DNA of 64,000 nt from Myxococcota bacterium (lineage in GTDB: Bacteria > Myxococcota > B64-G9), in NCBI GenBank assembly GCA_022710975.1, contig JAKLGA010000014.1:147723-211722 (forward strand), read 5' to 3'. Shown in pieces: positions 43,425 to 53,467 of the stretch. The position numbers and the translations under genes are program-made. How positions within the stretch are numbered: the first letter of the stretch is position 1; each line of letters opens with the position of its first letter. The notes beneath the pieces are model-generated. The model did not search any database, was not told the origin of the DNA, and saw nothing but the letters and a program-made list of their open reading frames with translations.

Positions 43425-44771
43425 ATGACCCGTATCCTGGTGGTGGATGACGTCAAGCTGTTCCGGCACATGGAGGCCCGCGTTCTGTCCTGGCGCGGCT
43501 ACCAGATCGACGAGGCCGCCAGCGGCGCCGAGGCCCTGGAGAAGATCCGCAAGAACCCGCCCGACCTGGTGCTGCTCGACATGTTCATGCCGGGCATGAC
43601 CGGCGCCGAGGTGTGCCAGCAGCTCAAGTCCGATCCGGCCCTGCGCTCCCTGCCGGTCATCCTGGTGACCTCCTCCAGCCGGGACGAGGATCTCAAGCAG
43701 GCGGTCCAGGCGGGCTGCGACGAGCTGCTCACCAAGCCGCTGCAGGACGCGACCCTGGTGCGCAAGGTGGAGGACCTGCTGGGCGCGGGCGTCAAGCGGC
43801 GCTTCCCGCGGGTGCGCACCTCGATGCAGGTCAGCTTCGAGGACTTCAAGGGCATCTTCTTCGAGTACGCCCGCGACGTGAGCCGCACCGGGGTGTTCAT
43901 CGAGATGGAGCACCCGCTGCCGGTGGGCGCGCGCCTGAAGCTGAGCTTCGGCCTGCCCGCGCCCTTCCACCAGCCCGTGGTGGCCTACGGGCGGGTGGTG
44001 CGCCAGATGCCGGCCGCGGATGACAAGCCGGGCGGGGTGGGGGTCGCCTTCCTCCACCTGGACGAGACCAGCGCGCGGGTGCTGGACGCCCTGGTGGCCG
44101 GCAGCTACCAGCCCGGCCTGGACGAGGCGCTGGGCGCCTTCAGCCGCCTGAGCGTGCAGCTCGAGGACGGGGGCCCGCAGCCGGTCCGCGAGGCCGAGCA
44201 GGCCCAGACCGGGCTGCTGCGCTCCGAGTGCGAGGAGCTGCGCACCGCCCTGGACGACCTGCAACGGGAGCACCTGCGCCTCTCGGCCGCGGTGGTCCTT
44301 GTGGACAGCCTGCAGGCCGCCGTGAGCCCCGCCGAGATCCTGACCGCGGCCCGCGACGCCCTCGTCAACCTCCTGGGCGCCGCCGCCTTCGGCCTGTTCC
44401 TGTGCCAGGACAGCCCCGCCAGCCGGCTCCTCCCGGTCCTGGGGAACGGGCTGGTCGGCGCCGAGGCGGATCCGCTGCCGCGCGAGGGGCTGTGGGAGCA
44501 GGCCCTGTCCAGCGGCCAGCCGCAGCTCGGCGCGCCGGCCCGGGAGGGCCTGGACGCGCCCCGGGCCGCGGCGCCCATCCTGGACGGCGAGCGGCGCCTG
44601 GGCGCGGTGGTCATCCACCGGCTGTACCCGCAGAAGACCAGCCTGGGGGCGGCCGATCTGCAGCTCCTGGCCGCGCTCGGCCGCCACCTGGGCCGGGCCC
44701 TGGTGGCCGCGGTGGCGCGCCAGCGCGCGGGCGAGATCGGCGCCCGGGCGCTCCTCGACTCGCTCGGCTGA
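43425..44771 (+). CDS. Receiver-PilZ-GAF signalling protein
   Basis: A 448-aa cytoplasmic protein. Residues 1-125 are an intact receiver (ILVVDDVKLFRH, phosphoacceptor in LVLLDMFMPGMTG, Thr in LVTSSSRD, Lys in LLTKPLQD). Residues ~128-225 form a PilZ-like beta-barrel with RRFPRV, a RxxR-like start for c-di-GMP binding, and DVSRTGVFIEM replacing the usual DLSxxG motif. A coiled-coil stretch (~255-290) leads to a GAF domain (~290-440). It could join phosphorelay and c-di-GMP signals. It converges with the FHA-TPR gene only 1 bp away. Confidence 0.8.
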   Translation: MTRILVVDDVKLFRHMEARVLSWRGYQIDEAASGAEALEKIRKNPPDLVLLDMFMPGMTGAEVCQQLKSDPALRSLPVILVTSSSRDEDLKQAVQAGCDELLTKPLQDATLVRKVEDLLGAGVKRRFPRVRTSMQVSFEDFKGIFFEYARDVSRTGVFIEMEHPLPVGARLKLSFGLPAPFHQPVVAYGRVVRQMPAADDKPGGVGVAFLHLDETSARVLDALVAGSYQPGLDEALGAFSRLSVQLEDGGPQPVREAEQAQTGLLRSECEELRTALDDLQREHLRLSAAVVLVDSLQAAVSPAEILTAARDALVNLLGAAAFGLFLCQDSPASRLLPVLGNGLVGAEADPLPREGLWEQALSSGQPQLGAPAREGLDAPRAAAPILDGERRLGAVVIHRLYPQKTSLGAADLQLLAALGRHLGRALVAAVARQRAGEIGARALLDSLG

Positions 44772-44772
44772 G

Positions 44773-46629
44773 CTACTTCTTGGAGGCTTCGAAGTCCGCG
44801 ATGATCTTGCGGACCTGCGGGGCGTACATGCAGGACGGGCAGAGCTGCACGTACTTGCGGTAGTGGACGGAGGCCTTGTCCTGGTCGCCCAGCATGGCGT
44901 AGCAGGTGCCCATCTGCCGGTGCAGCTCGAAGTTGGTGGGGGTGAGCTTGAGCGCCTCCTGGAGCGCGGTGAGCGCCTCGCGGTACTGCTTCTTCTTGTA
45001 GGCCGCAGCGGCCTTCTCCGTCAGCTCCTTGGCCCGCTTGCGCTTGGAGGCCTGGTCCCCGCCCGAGGGCGGCCGGTCCTCGCCGCCGTCCACCACCGCG
45101 GGCGGCTTGACGCCGGTCCGGCCGGCCAGCATGGCCTGGGCCTTCTTCATCTTCTCCTTGGCCGGGAAGTTGTTCGGCTCGACCAGGAGCACCACCTCGA
45201 TGTGCTTGATGGCCTCCTGGACCTGGTCCTTCTTGCCGCCATTCAACAGCAGGTCGGCCTTGTTCAGGTGGAAGAAGATGAACTTGCGCTGGACCTCGGG
45301 CTTGAGCTTCTCCGCCTCCGGGAAGGACTGCGTCCCCTCGCCCACGTCGTTCAGGCTGTAGTAGGCCAGATCCCAGTCCTTCTCGTCGATCGCCTTCTTG
45401 GCCTTGGTCAGCAGCTCGGCGCTCTGGTTCTCGGCCTGGACCTTCTCCAGCATGGCCCGGGCGCCCTTGTGGTCCGCCTCGAGCGCCAGCGTCGCCTGGA
45501 AGGCCGCCTCGGCCGCCTTCCACTCGCCGGTCTTCATGAGGTTCAGGCCATCCTGGAACCGGTCGGCCGCCCTGGGTTCGGCCGTCGGCCCGGGCGGCCC
45601 CTCGACCGGCCCGGTCGAGGCGTCGCCGCCGGCCACGGCCACGCCCGCGTCCTGGCCCGCCTCGGTGGTGGTGCCCTGGTTCATGAAGTGCAGCACCAGG
45701 AACGTGCCCACGCCCAGGACGGCCACCGCGCCCAGGCCCAGCCCGAGCTTCATGCCCAGCCCGCGCTTGCCGGCCTGGGCCTGGGCCTCGGCCTCGGCCG
45801 CCGTGGCGTCCACCATGGCCCGGGGGGCAGGCGGAGCCGAGGCCACCCCGCCGGCCTGCTCGCCCGCGGCCATGAACTGGAACTTCACGTGCCCGAGCTC
45901 GATCACGTCGCCCTTGCGGATGTCGACCCGGGCGTACTCCTCGCCGTTGACCAGCACGCCGTTGGCGGAGTCCATGTCCACGATGCGGTACACCCCGGCG
46001 TCGTGGACGATCTTGGCGTGCCGGCTGGAGACCGAGCGGTGGGCCACGACGATGTCGTTGTCCTCGGTCCGCCCGATGGTCATCTCCGACTTGTCCAGGG
46101 CGAAGGTCTGGCCGGCCAGCTCGGTGGTCATCACCACCAGCCGTCCGACCTCGGCCGCCGCCAGCGGCCGGGCCCGGCTGGGCTCCGCGGGGGGCTTCTC
46201 CTCCAGCGGCAGGCGCAGCACGGCCGTGCCGCCGTCGGCCGTGGTCGGCGCGGGTCCGCCCATCCTGGCCGTGGCCCGCAGGGCCGGCGCGGTGGCGGTC
46301 GGCGGCGCGGGCGGCGCCGAGGCCGCCGCGAGCTCCTCCTCCACCTTCTGCAGGGCCAGGTGGTAGTCGCCGATCTCGACCAGGTCGCCCTCCCGCAGCG
46401 TGGTGCGGGCGGTGATGCGATCGCCGTTGACCTTCACCCCGTTGTAGCTGTCGAGATCCTCCACGAAGATCGAGCTGTTCGCCCGGCCGAAGCGGGCGTG
46501 ATGGCGGGACACGTTGCGCTCGGTCAGCCGGATGGTGTTGCCCTCCTTCCGGCCGATGGTGATCTCGTCGCGCTGGAATGGGACGACGGTGGTGCGGCCC
46601 TCGTCATCCTCGATGATCAGCTTGTACAC
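44773..46629 (-). CDS. Membrane protein with two FHA domains, one TM helix and TPR repeats
   Basis: A 618-aa protein. FHA 1 (about 1-95) has ITIGRKEGNTIRL, NVSRHHARF and DLDSYNGVKVNG. FHA 2 (about 165-260) has MTIGRTEDNDIVV, SVSSRHAKI and DMDSANGVLVNG. Both keep the GR, SxxH and NG residues that bind phosphothreonine. A single TM helix (GLGLGAVAVLGVGTFLVLHF) at about 300-320 separates cytoplasmic FHA domains from C-terminal TPRs (about 360-610). It is likely a phospho-Thr-reading scaffold linked to Ser/Thr kinases coded elsewhere. GTG at 46629 has a GGAGGG site just upstream and begins the first FHA strand; the frame is open further upstream to 46692. Confidence 0.8.
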   Translation of the reverse strand: MYKLIIEDDEGRTTVVPFQRDEITIGRKEGNTIRLTERNVSRHHARFGRANSSIFVEDLDSYNGVKVNGDRITARTTLREGDLVEIGDYHLALQKVEEELAAASAPPAPPTATAPALRATARMGGPAPTTADGGTAVLRLPLEEKPPAEPSRARPLAAAEVGRLVVMTTELAGQTFALDKSEMTIGRTEDNDIVVAHRSVSSRHAKIVHDAGVYRIVDMDSANGVLVNGEEYARVDIRKGDVIELGHVKFQFMAAGEQAGGVASAPPAPRAMVDATAAEAEAQAQAGKRGLGMKLGLGLGAVAVLGVGTFLVLHFMNQGTTTEAGQDAGVAVAGGDASTGPVEGPPGPTAEPRAADRFQDGLNLMKTGEWKAAEAAFQATLALEADHKGARAMLEKVQAENQSAELLTKAKKAIDEKDWDLAYYSLNDVGEGTQSFPEAEKLKPEVQRKFIFFHLNKADLLLNGGKKDQVQEAIKHIEVVLLVEPNNFPAKEKMKKAQAMLAGRTGVKPPAVVDGGEDRPPSGGDQASKRKRAKELTEKAAAAYKKKQYREALTALQEALKLTPTNFELHRQMGTCYAMLGDQDKASVHYRKYVQLCPSCMYAPQVRKIIADFEASKK

Positions 46630-46682
46630 CGAGCCCTCCGCGGCGCCGGCTCCGGTCCGAGAGCCGAGTGCTCCTGATATTC

Positions 46683-46711
46683 GATGTACCACGGGCGCCT
46701 GCGGGGTTCAA
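46683..46711 (-). promoter_or_regulatory. sigma70-type promoter for the FHA-TPR gene
   Basis: On the - strand: TTGAAC (46711-46706), a 17-bp spacer and TACATC (46688-46683). The -35 box contains the stop codon of the DUF1460 gene. The predicted transcription start lies downstream of 46692, which supports the GTG start at 46629. Confidence 0.4.
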
Positions 46712-47673
46712 GTTCTCCCACCCGGAGGGCAGACGGCGGCCGGCAGGCGGATCCGCTGCAGGTTGAAGCCCTCCACCACCCAGCGCCGGTAGGCCTGGTT
46801 GCGGGCCACGAAGCTCCCGAGCTCCTCGTCCACCACCCGGGCCGCCCCGCGCCGGGCGTGGCGCAGGCACACCTTCCCATCCACCCGCACCACGAGCCCC
46901 TGGTGGGTGACGCGGGTCACCCGGCCGGGCACCTCCTCGCGCAGCACGTTGAGCAGCGTGCCCTCCGGGATGCGCCCGGCCAGCGCCGGCACCCGCCCGA
47001 GCGGCACGACCGGCAGGCGGTGCTCCCCCCGGGGCAGGCGCTCCTCGGGCACGCTGGCCCACAGCCCGGCCCGCCGCCGGACGGCCCACAGGCGCTCGTC
47101 GTAGCGCTTGGAGATCCAGCGCACGTCCGCGCCGCCCACCTCCTGGGTGATGTCCTCGAGCACCCCCAGCCGCTGGTTGTCCGGCAGCCACTGGGCCAGC
47201 ATGTCGTGCTTGCGCAGCCCGAACTCCATGCGCCCGTCGAGGTAGCGGATGCGGCGCAGCTCCCGCAGCGCGCCCGCGAGGTCGCGCGCGCGGGCGAAGG
47301 CCATGACCTGCTCCACGAAGGTGGTGCAGTCGACCGCGTCCAGCCGCAGCAGCGGATCCTCGTCGGGCGGGTGCCCGGGTCCCTCGCCCAGCGGCGAGAG
47401 CAGGTAGGGCACCTCCAGGAAGCGCGCGGACAGGGCGGCCAGGCGCGCGCCCGGGTCCGGGCCCCGCGGGCGGAGCAGCGCCTGGAGCCCCCCCGCGCCG
47501 AGCGCGTCGATCCGCCCGGCGGGCGCCTGCAGGGCCGCCCCGCCCCGCAGCCAGGTCGCCAGGCGCGCCCGGTCCCCCAACCTGGCCGCCAGGCCACCGT
47601 CCCCCGCCGGCAGCCCCAGGCAGGGGGCCAGCAGGCCGAGGGTGAGCCACAGACCGAGGCAGGCGGCGGGCAT
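46708..47673 (-). CDS. DUF1460 family exported protein (putative amidase/peptidase)
   Basis: A 321-aa exported protein with signal LGLWLTLGLLAPCLGLPAG. The core LSPLGEGPGHPPDEDPLLRLDAVDCTTFVEQVMAFA contains the DCTTFVE cysteine that marks DUF1460, an NlpC/P60-like papain-fold family, with the later LRKHDML and MAEFG.RK-type segments. Relatives are thought to act as N-acetylmuramoyl-L-alanine amidase-like or peptidase enzymes in the periplasm. The Cys nucleophile is present. An SD GGGGAG precedes the ATG. It follows the SDR gene by 22 bp on the same strand. Confidence 0.75.
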   Translation of the reverse strand: MPAACLGLWLTLGLLAPCLGLPAGDGGLAARLGDRARLATWLRGGAALQAPAGRIDALGAGGLQALLRPRGPDPGARLAALSARFLEVPYLLSPLGEGPGHPPDEDPLLRLDAVDCTTFVEQVMAFARARDLAGALRELRRIRYLDGRMEFGLRKHDMLAQWLPDNQRLGVLEDITQEVGGADVRWISKRYDERLWAVRRRAGLWASVPEERLPRGEHRLPVVPLGRVPALAGRIPEGTLLNVLREEVPGRVTRVTHQGLVVRVDGKVCLRHARRGAARVVDEELGSFVARNQAYRRWVVEGFNLQRIRLPAAVCPPGGRT

Positions 47674-47695
47674 CTGCGCTCCCCTGGCCGCCGCC

Positions 47696-48772
47696 TCAGG
47701 TCCGGCTGGCCTCGAAGCGGGCGACGAGCCGGGGCAGGTAGTCGAGCAGCGGCGGGCAGCGCACGCCGGCCGGGCCGAGTGCGGCGCTCGCCCCGGCGCA
47801 GTCGTAGCGCACGTCGCACAGCAGGTGCGGGATCATCTCGGCCGGCACCCCCAGGGCCCGCCCGGCGGCCCGGCTGACCTGCCAGAAGCCCGGCCGGGTG
47901 AGCAGGCGGAACAGCCGCCGCACGGGCCGGGGGATGCGCGGGCCGCGGAAGCCGAGCAGCTCCAGGGCCTCCAGGTAGAAGCGCCGGAAGGAGACCGGCT
48001 GCGGATCGACCAGGTGGAAGGTCCCGCCCGCGGGGGCGGGGCGGTCGACCAGCTCCGCCAGGGCGGCGCTGACGAAGTCCACCGGCACCAGGTGGAACAG
48101 GGCGTCGTCGTCGCGCGGCACGAGCATGGGCATGCGCGCCGAGCCCGGCAGGCGGCGCAGGCCGGCCAGCAGGCGCAGGGCGTAGTACGGGCCGTCCAGC
48201 TTGTCGAACTCGCCCGTGCGGCTGTCTCCCACCACCACGCCCGGCCGGTAGATCCGCCAGGGCAGCCCGCTGGCGCGCACGAGCTGCTCGGCCAGGAACT
48301 TGGAGCGGCCGTAGGCGTGCGGGAAGCGCTGGCCCAGGTCGAGGTCGGCCTCGCGGTACAGACCGGAGAAGTCCCCCGACACGGCGATGGTGCTGACGTG
48401 GTGGAAGGCCTCGAGGCCCTCCAGCTCCCGGGCCAGCGCGAGCAGGTGGCGCGTCCCCAGGGTGTTCGTGCGCTCGGCCTCGGCCTGGCCCAGGAAGAGG
48501 TCGTAGGCGGCGCCCAGGTGCACGACCGCGCGCGCCTCCGCCCGCAGCCGGGCGCGATCGCCCGGGCTGAGCCCGAGATCGGGCTGGACCAGATCGCCCG
48601 GGACGATCCAGGGGCGCGGGCCCGCCGGCCATGAGTCGAGCTGGGCCCGCAGCCGCTCGGCCGCGGCCGGCCGGGCCAGCAGCGCCAGCGGCAGGCCGCG
48701 CTCGAGCAGCCGGCGCACGACGCGCGAACCGATGAACCCGCTCGCCCCGGTGATCAGCAGGGTGTTTGGCAT
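47696..48772 (-). CDS. NAD-binding SDR / thioester-reductase-like protein
   Basis: A 358-aa extended SDR. It starts LLITGASGFIGSRVVRRLL (Rossmann GxxGxxG), with VVHLGAAYDLFLGQAEAERTNTLGTRHLL, HVSTIAVSGD and the catalytic-type YGRSKFLAEQL. This pattern belongs to the male-sterility/thioester-reductase branch (NAD_binding_4), which reduces acyl-CoA or acyl-carrier thioesters. A SD GAGGAGAG precedes the ATG. It is transcribed with the DUF1460 gene. The substrate is unknown. Confidence 0.78.
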   Translation of the reverse strand: MPNTLLITGASGFIGSRVVRRLLERGLPLALLARPAAAERLRAQLDSWPAGPRPWIVPGDLVQPDLGLSPGDRARLRAEARAVVHLGAAYDLFLGQAEAERTNTLGTRHLLALARELEGLEAFHHVSTIAVSGDFSGLYREADLDLGQRFPHAYGRSKFLAEQLVRASGLPWRIYRPGVVVGDSRTGEFDKLDGPYYALRLLAGLRRLPGSARMPMLVPRDDDALFHLVPVDFVSAALAELVDRPAPAGGTFHLVDPQPVSFRRFYLEALELLGFRGPRIPRPVRRLFRLLTRPGFWQVSRAAGRALGVPAEMIPHLLCDVRYDCAGASAALGPAGVRCPPLLDYLPRLVARFEASRT

Positions 48773-48799
48773 CGCTCTCCTCGCTTGCAGTCCGCCCCC

Positions 48800-49558
48800 A
48801 TGAAGCCACGACTGGCGACCGGCGGCAAGCGGGAAAATCCCTGGCCGAGGCCCGGCCGGCCGTGCGATACTCCCGCCCCGGAGGAGGCCCCCATCAGCGC
48901 CCTACTCGCGAGCTTCGGTCTGCTGGTCGGCCTGAGCACGGCGCTGGCCGCGTGGGCCCAGATCACCCACGCGGCGCGGCCGGGCGCCCAGGCCCCCAGG
49001 CCGGTCTGGCGCAGCCCCCACCTGGCGGGCGCCCTGCTGTACGAGGTCCTGGCCGTCTCGCCGCTCGCCATCTACTTCTACTTCCGGCACCCGGGCTGGA
49101 GCCTGCTGTACCTCCTGGAACCCGGCTCCCCCTGGCTGGTGGTGGCGCTCCTGGCGCTGGCCCCGCCGGCGCTGGCCGCGCTGGGGTTCCTGGCAGGCGC
49201 GGCGCTCATCCAGGCCGGGCTCTTGCTGCCCGCGCGGGCGGCGGTCGCCCTGGTCACCCTCGCGCTGGCCAGCCTGGCGGTCTGGCTCGGCCCCAGGCTG
49301 CTGCACGTCGCCGAGGGGACGACCTGGGCGGAGGCCCCCGGGCCGTCCGGCGAGCTGGCCGCGATCCTGGCCTTCGCCCTGCCCGTGCTGCTGGCCGGCT
49401 GGATCTTCCTGCTGGCCCTGTCCTGGGTGGAGGGTCGCAAGCTCTTGCGGATGCTGGCGTTCCAGCGCGAGGCCCGCGGCGGGGACAGCTCGGCCCCGCG
49501 GCTGTCCGGACCGCCGGCGCCGGCCCAGAACGCGGGTGGCGGGCAGCCAGGGTTTTAA
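48800..49558 (+). CDS. Hypothetical membrane protein, start uncertain
   Basis: At most 252 aa with five hydrophobic segments (ISALLASFGLLVGLSTALAAWA; AGALLYEVLAVSPLAIYFYF; a long double segment WLVVALLALAPPALAALGFLAGAA; AVALVTLALASLAVWLG; AILAFALPVLLAGWIFLLALSW) and a short cytosolic tail. No family was recognised. The first ~31 residues from the ATG at 48800 are Pro/Arg-rich and precede a strong SD (GGAGGAGG at 48880-48887). That site points to the in-frame ATC at 48893 as a possible non-canonical start right before helix 1. The gene is divergent from the SDR gene. Confidence 0.5.
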   Translation: MKPRLATGGKRENPWPRPGRPCDTPAPEEAPISALLASFGLLVGLSTALAAWAQITHAARPGAQAPRPVWRSPHLAGALLYEVLAVSPLAIYFYFRHPGWSLLYLLEPGSPWLVVALLALAPPALAALGFLAGAALIQAGLLLPARAAVALVTLALASLAVWLGPRLLHVAEGTTWAEAPGPSGELAAILAFALPVLLAGWIFLLALSWVEGRKLLRMLAFQREARGGDSSAPRLSGPPAPAQNAGGGQPGF

Positions 49559-49559
49559 C

Positions 49560-49587
49560 TTGACACCCCTTCCCGCGCTCTGATAAA
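49560..49587 (+). promoter_or_regulatory. Strong sigma70-type promoter for the DUF4398-OmpA operon
   Basis: TTGACA (49560-49565), a 16-bp spacer and GATAAA (49582-49587), in a locally AT-rich stretch right after the previous stop. The leader is about 90 nt. A perfect -35 fits the high output expected of an outer-membrane protein. Confidence 0.55.
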
Positions 49588-49682
49588 AGCGTTTTGAAAT
49601 CATAGGATTGTACCCCTGTGGCCACGCCGCCGAGCGGGCAGGGCGGGACTGCCGGGGCGCCGTCCGAGTGAGGTCGAAGAAC

Positions 49683-49994
49683 GTGACACGCTCACTTCGC
49701 GTCTCGTGTTTCGGGATCGCACTGCTCGTCGGCGCGGCGCTGCTCCTGGGTGGCTGCGGGCCCTCGTGGTCTACCCACCTCATCCTGGCCGCCGACACCT
49801 CCCAGCACAACGCCAAGATGGTGGGCGCCGAGGACAAGGCGCCCTACGAGTACACCGCCTCCCGGGAGTACCTCCACCAGGCGCGGGTGAAGTGGGGCAC
49901 CTCGGACTTCGAGTACGCGGTGGACTACGCCAAGAAGGCCAAGGAGCTGGCGGAGCTGGGCCGCGAGAAGGCCATGAAGAAGGACGAGGAATGA
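49683..49994 (+). CDS. Small DUF4398-type lipoprotein
   Basis: A 103-aa lipoprotein with signal FGIALLVGAALLLGGC (Cys about 25). The mature part is a helical hairpin (APYEYTASREYLHQARVKWG...YAVDYAKKAKELAELGREKA), the A-K-rich pattern of DUF4398 proteins, which often sit next to OmpA genes. It may pair with the N-terminal part of the next protein, which carries a similar helical stretch. GTG at 49683 is preferred, with GAGG about 10 nt upstream; a GTG 15 bp earlier is possible. It ends 41 bp before the OmpA gene. Confidence 0.7.
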   Translation: MTRSLRVSCFGIALLVGAALLLGGCGPSWSTHLILAADTSQHNAKMVGAEDKAPYEYTASREYLHQARVKWGTSDFEYAVDYAKKAKELAELGREKAMKKDEE

Positions 49995-50035
49995 GCGGCC
50001 CCGCGGCACGGCCCGGCGGCCAGGAGAGGATCTCC

Positions 50036-51256
<1,221 letters not shown>

Positions 51257-51269
51257 GTCGCCCCGCGCG

Positions 51270-52859
51270 GTGAGCGAGCACTCCTCCCTGACCAGGAGCG
51301 TGGGCGCGGTCAGCGCCTTCACCCTGCTGTCGCGGGTGACCGGCCTGGCGCGCGACATGGTCTTCGCCGGCCTGTTCGGCGCCGGCTTGGCGAGCGACGC
51401 CTTCACCTGCGCCTTCACCATCCCCAACGTGCTGCGGCGCTTCTTCGCCGAGGGCGCGCTCAGCATCGCCTTCGTGCCGGTGTTCTCCGACCACCAGGCC
51501 AAGCACACCCGCGAGGAGACGGCCCGGCTCTACGACGTGACCCTGGGCTGGTTCTCCGCCGCCCTGCTGGTCGTGGTCGGCCTGGGCGTGCTGGGGAGCC
51601 CGCTGCTCGTCAAGCTGTTCGCGCCGGGCTTCGGCCCCGACAAGTTCGAGCTGGCGGTGTTCCTCAACCGGATCATGTTCCCCTACCTGGCACTGGTGGG
51701 CGTCACCTCGCTGATGACCGCCATCCTGAACACCCACCGCCACTTCGCCGCGCCCGCCGCCGCGCCCATCCTGCTCAACCTGGCCCAGGTCGGCTGCGCG
51801 CTCGGCTTGGCCTGGGCCCTCGATCCGCCCATCACCGCCATGGCGGTGGGCGTGCTGGTGGGCGGGTTGCTCCAGCTCGCGCTCCAGATCCCCTTCCTGC
51901 TCCGGCGCGGGATCCGCCTGCGCCCGCGCCTCAGCCGCGGCGAGCCGGCCGTCCGGCGCATGCTGACCCTCATGGCGCCGGCCGCCTTCGGCCTGGCGGT
52001 CTACCAGGTGAACATCCTGGTCTCGCGCGCCCTGGCGTCCCTCATCAGCGAGGGCGCCATGACCCACATCTACTACTCCGACCGCTTCCTCGAGCTGCCG
52101 CTCGGGGTGTTCGCCGTGGCGGTGGCCACGGTGGCGCTCCCCAGCCTGGCGTCCCAGGCCGCCCTGGGGGAGCTGGAGAAGCTGAAGGACACCCTGCGCT
52201 ACGCCTGGCGCCTGACGCTGTTCGTGTGCGTGCCGGCCATGGTGTGGATGGCCGTCTGCCGGGTGCCGATGATCAGCACGCTCTTGCAGCGCGGCCACTT
52301 CACCTGGGCGGACACCCAGCTCACCTCCGAGGTCTTCCTGGCGGCCTCGGCCGGGCTGTGGGCCATCGCGGCCATACGCAACACCGTGCCCGCCTTCTAC
52401 GCCCTGCACGACACCAAGACGCCGGTGTACGTGGCCCTGGCGGCCTTCGTGCTGAACGCCGGCCTGGGCGCGGCGCTCATGTTCCCGCTCGGCGCGGCCG
52501 GGCTGACCGCGGCCAACTCGGTCTCCGCCATCTTCAACCTGGCGGCGCTGCTGGTGCTGCTGCGCCGGCGCGTCGGCCCGCTCGGGCTCGGGCCGGTGGG
52601 CCGGACGCTGGGCAAGGTGCTGGCGGCCTCCCTGGCCGCCGGCGTGGCCTGCTGGCCGGTCACCCGGCTCGAGGTATGGAGCGCGGAGGGCGCCCTGGGC
52701 GCGAAGGCGCTGTGGCTGTCCGCGGCCGCCGCGGGCGGCGCGGCCGTGTTCCTGGCGGTGGCCTGGGCGCTGCGGGTCGAGGAGCTGCGCGCCCTGGTCC
52801 AGCGCTTCCGCCGGCGCCCGCCTCAGCCGCCGCCCCCGTCACCCGACGCCCTCCCGTAG
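51270..52859 (+). CDS. murJ: Lipid II flippase MurJ
   Basis: A 529-aa polytopic protein with about 14 helices, normal for MurJ/MviN. It has FTLLSRVTGLARDMVFAGLFGAGLASDAFTCAFTIPNVLRRFFAEGALSIAFVPVF near the start, a segment containing the conserved charged residues of the lipid II-binding cavity. LNRIMFPYLALVG and FYALHDTKTPVYVAL follow. It moves lipid II across the inner membrane for wall synthesis. The GTG start is 13 bp after the OmpA stop. The C-terminal 37 bp overlap the convergent secreted-protein gene. Confidence 0.9.
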   Translation: MSEHSSLTRSVGAVSAFTLLSRVTGLARDMVFAGLFGAGLASDAFTCAFTIPNVLRRFFAEGALSIAFVPVFSDHQAKHTREETARLYDVTLGWFSAALLVVVGLGVLGSPLLVKLFAPGFGPDKFELAVFLNRIMFPYLALVGVTSLMTAILNTHRHFAAPAAAPILLNLAQVGCALGLAWALDPPITAMAVGVLVGGLLQLALQIPFLLRRGIRLRPRLSRGEPAVRRMLTLMAPAAFGLAVYQVNILVSRALASLISEGAMTHIYYSDRFLELPLGVFAVAVATVALPSLASQAALGELEKLKDTLRYAWRLTLFVCVPAMVWMAVCRVPMISTLLQRGHFTWADTQLTSEVFLAASAGLWAIAAIRNTVPAFYALHDTKTPVYVALAAFVLNAGLGAALMFPLGAAGLTAANSVSAIFNLAALLVLLRRRVGPLGLGPVGRTLGKVLAASLAAGVACWPVTRLEVWSAEGALGAKALWLSAAAAGGAAVFLAVAWALRVEELRALVQRFRRRPPQPPPPSPDALP

Positions 52860-53443
52860 CGCAGTGCGAGCGGCCGTTCGAGATCGACCAGGGCCTCCAG
52901 CATGGTGAAGCCCGCGCGCTCGAAAGCGCGCGCGTTGTGCTCGTGCAGGCGCAGGCCGCGGCCGACCTGCAGGAAGGTCGGCACGTCCTGGCCGCTCGCG
53001 TGGGGCCGGGCGTGGAGCACGAGCGCCACCGGCTGCGCGCCCGCGGCGAACGGGTAGAAGAGCTGCAGGCTGGCGGACAGCCCGGCCTGGGAGTCCGCGG
53101 GGCCCACCAGCCCCAGCCCCTCGTCCGGGCGCTCCTCGGGCGCGGGGGCGACCTCGCCGAAGCGCACCGCGAGCCCCGCGCGCCACTTCGCCCGCTGGGC
53201 GGCCAGGCAGGCGCGCGCCTCCCCGGCGTCGAGGCGCCGATCGCGGTTCGCGTCGCAGGCCTCCCGCCAGGCCCGGGCGGGCTCCCCGGGCGGCAGGCTG
53301 AAGTCCATGGCCACGTGCAGCCCGTCGGGCTTCAGCAGCATCCGGAGCGTCAGCGGGTGCTCGCCCTGGTGGGCGCGCAGCGCGACCGGCCAGGCCAGCG
53401 CGGCAAGCGCGACCAGCCACGGCAGGCAGGCCCTCGGCGGCAT
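52823..53443 (-). CDS. Secreted protein, function unknown
   Basis: A 206-aa protein with signal LPWLVALAALAWPVALRA. The mature protein is beta-rich, with HQGEHPLTLRMLLKPDGLHVAMDF at the start and one EF-hand-like loop (DANRDRRLDAGEA, about residue 68). No family was recognised. It lies 24 bp after the FHA-DUF4388 gene on the same strand. Its 3' end overlaps murJ by 37 bp in a convergent arrangement. The Gly-rich C-terminus (GDGGGG) is encoded in that overlap. Confidence 0.6.
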   Translation of the reverse strand: MPPRACLPWLVALAALAWPVALRAHQGEHPLTLRMLLKPDGLHVAMDFSLPPGEPARAWREACDANRDRRLDAGEARACLAAQRAKWRAGLAVRFGEVAPAPEERPDEGLGLVGPADSQAGLSASLQLFYPFAAGAQPVALVLHARPHASGQDVPTFLQVGRGLRLHEHNARAFERAGFTMLEALVDLERPLALRYGRASGDGGGG

Positions 53444-53467
53444 GGCGGCTCCAGGGCGGGCGCGGGC

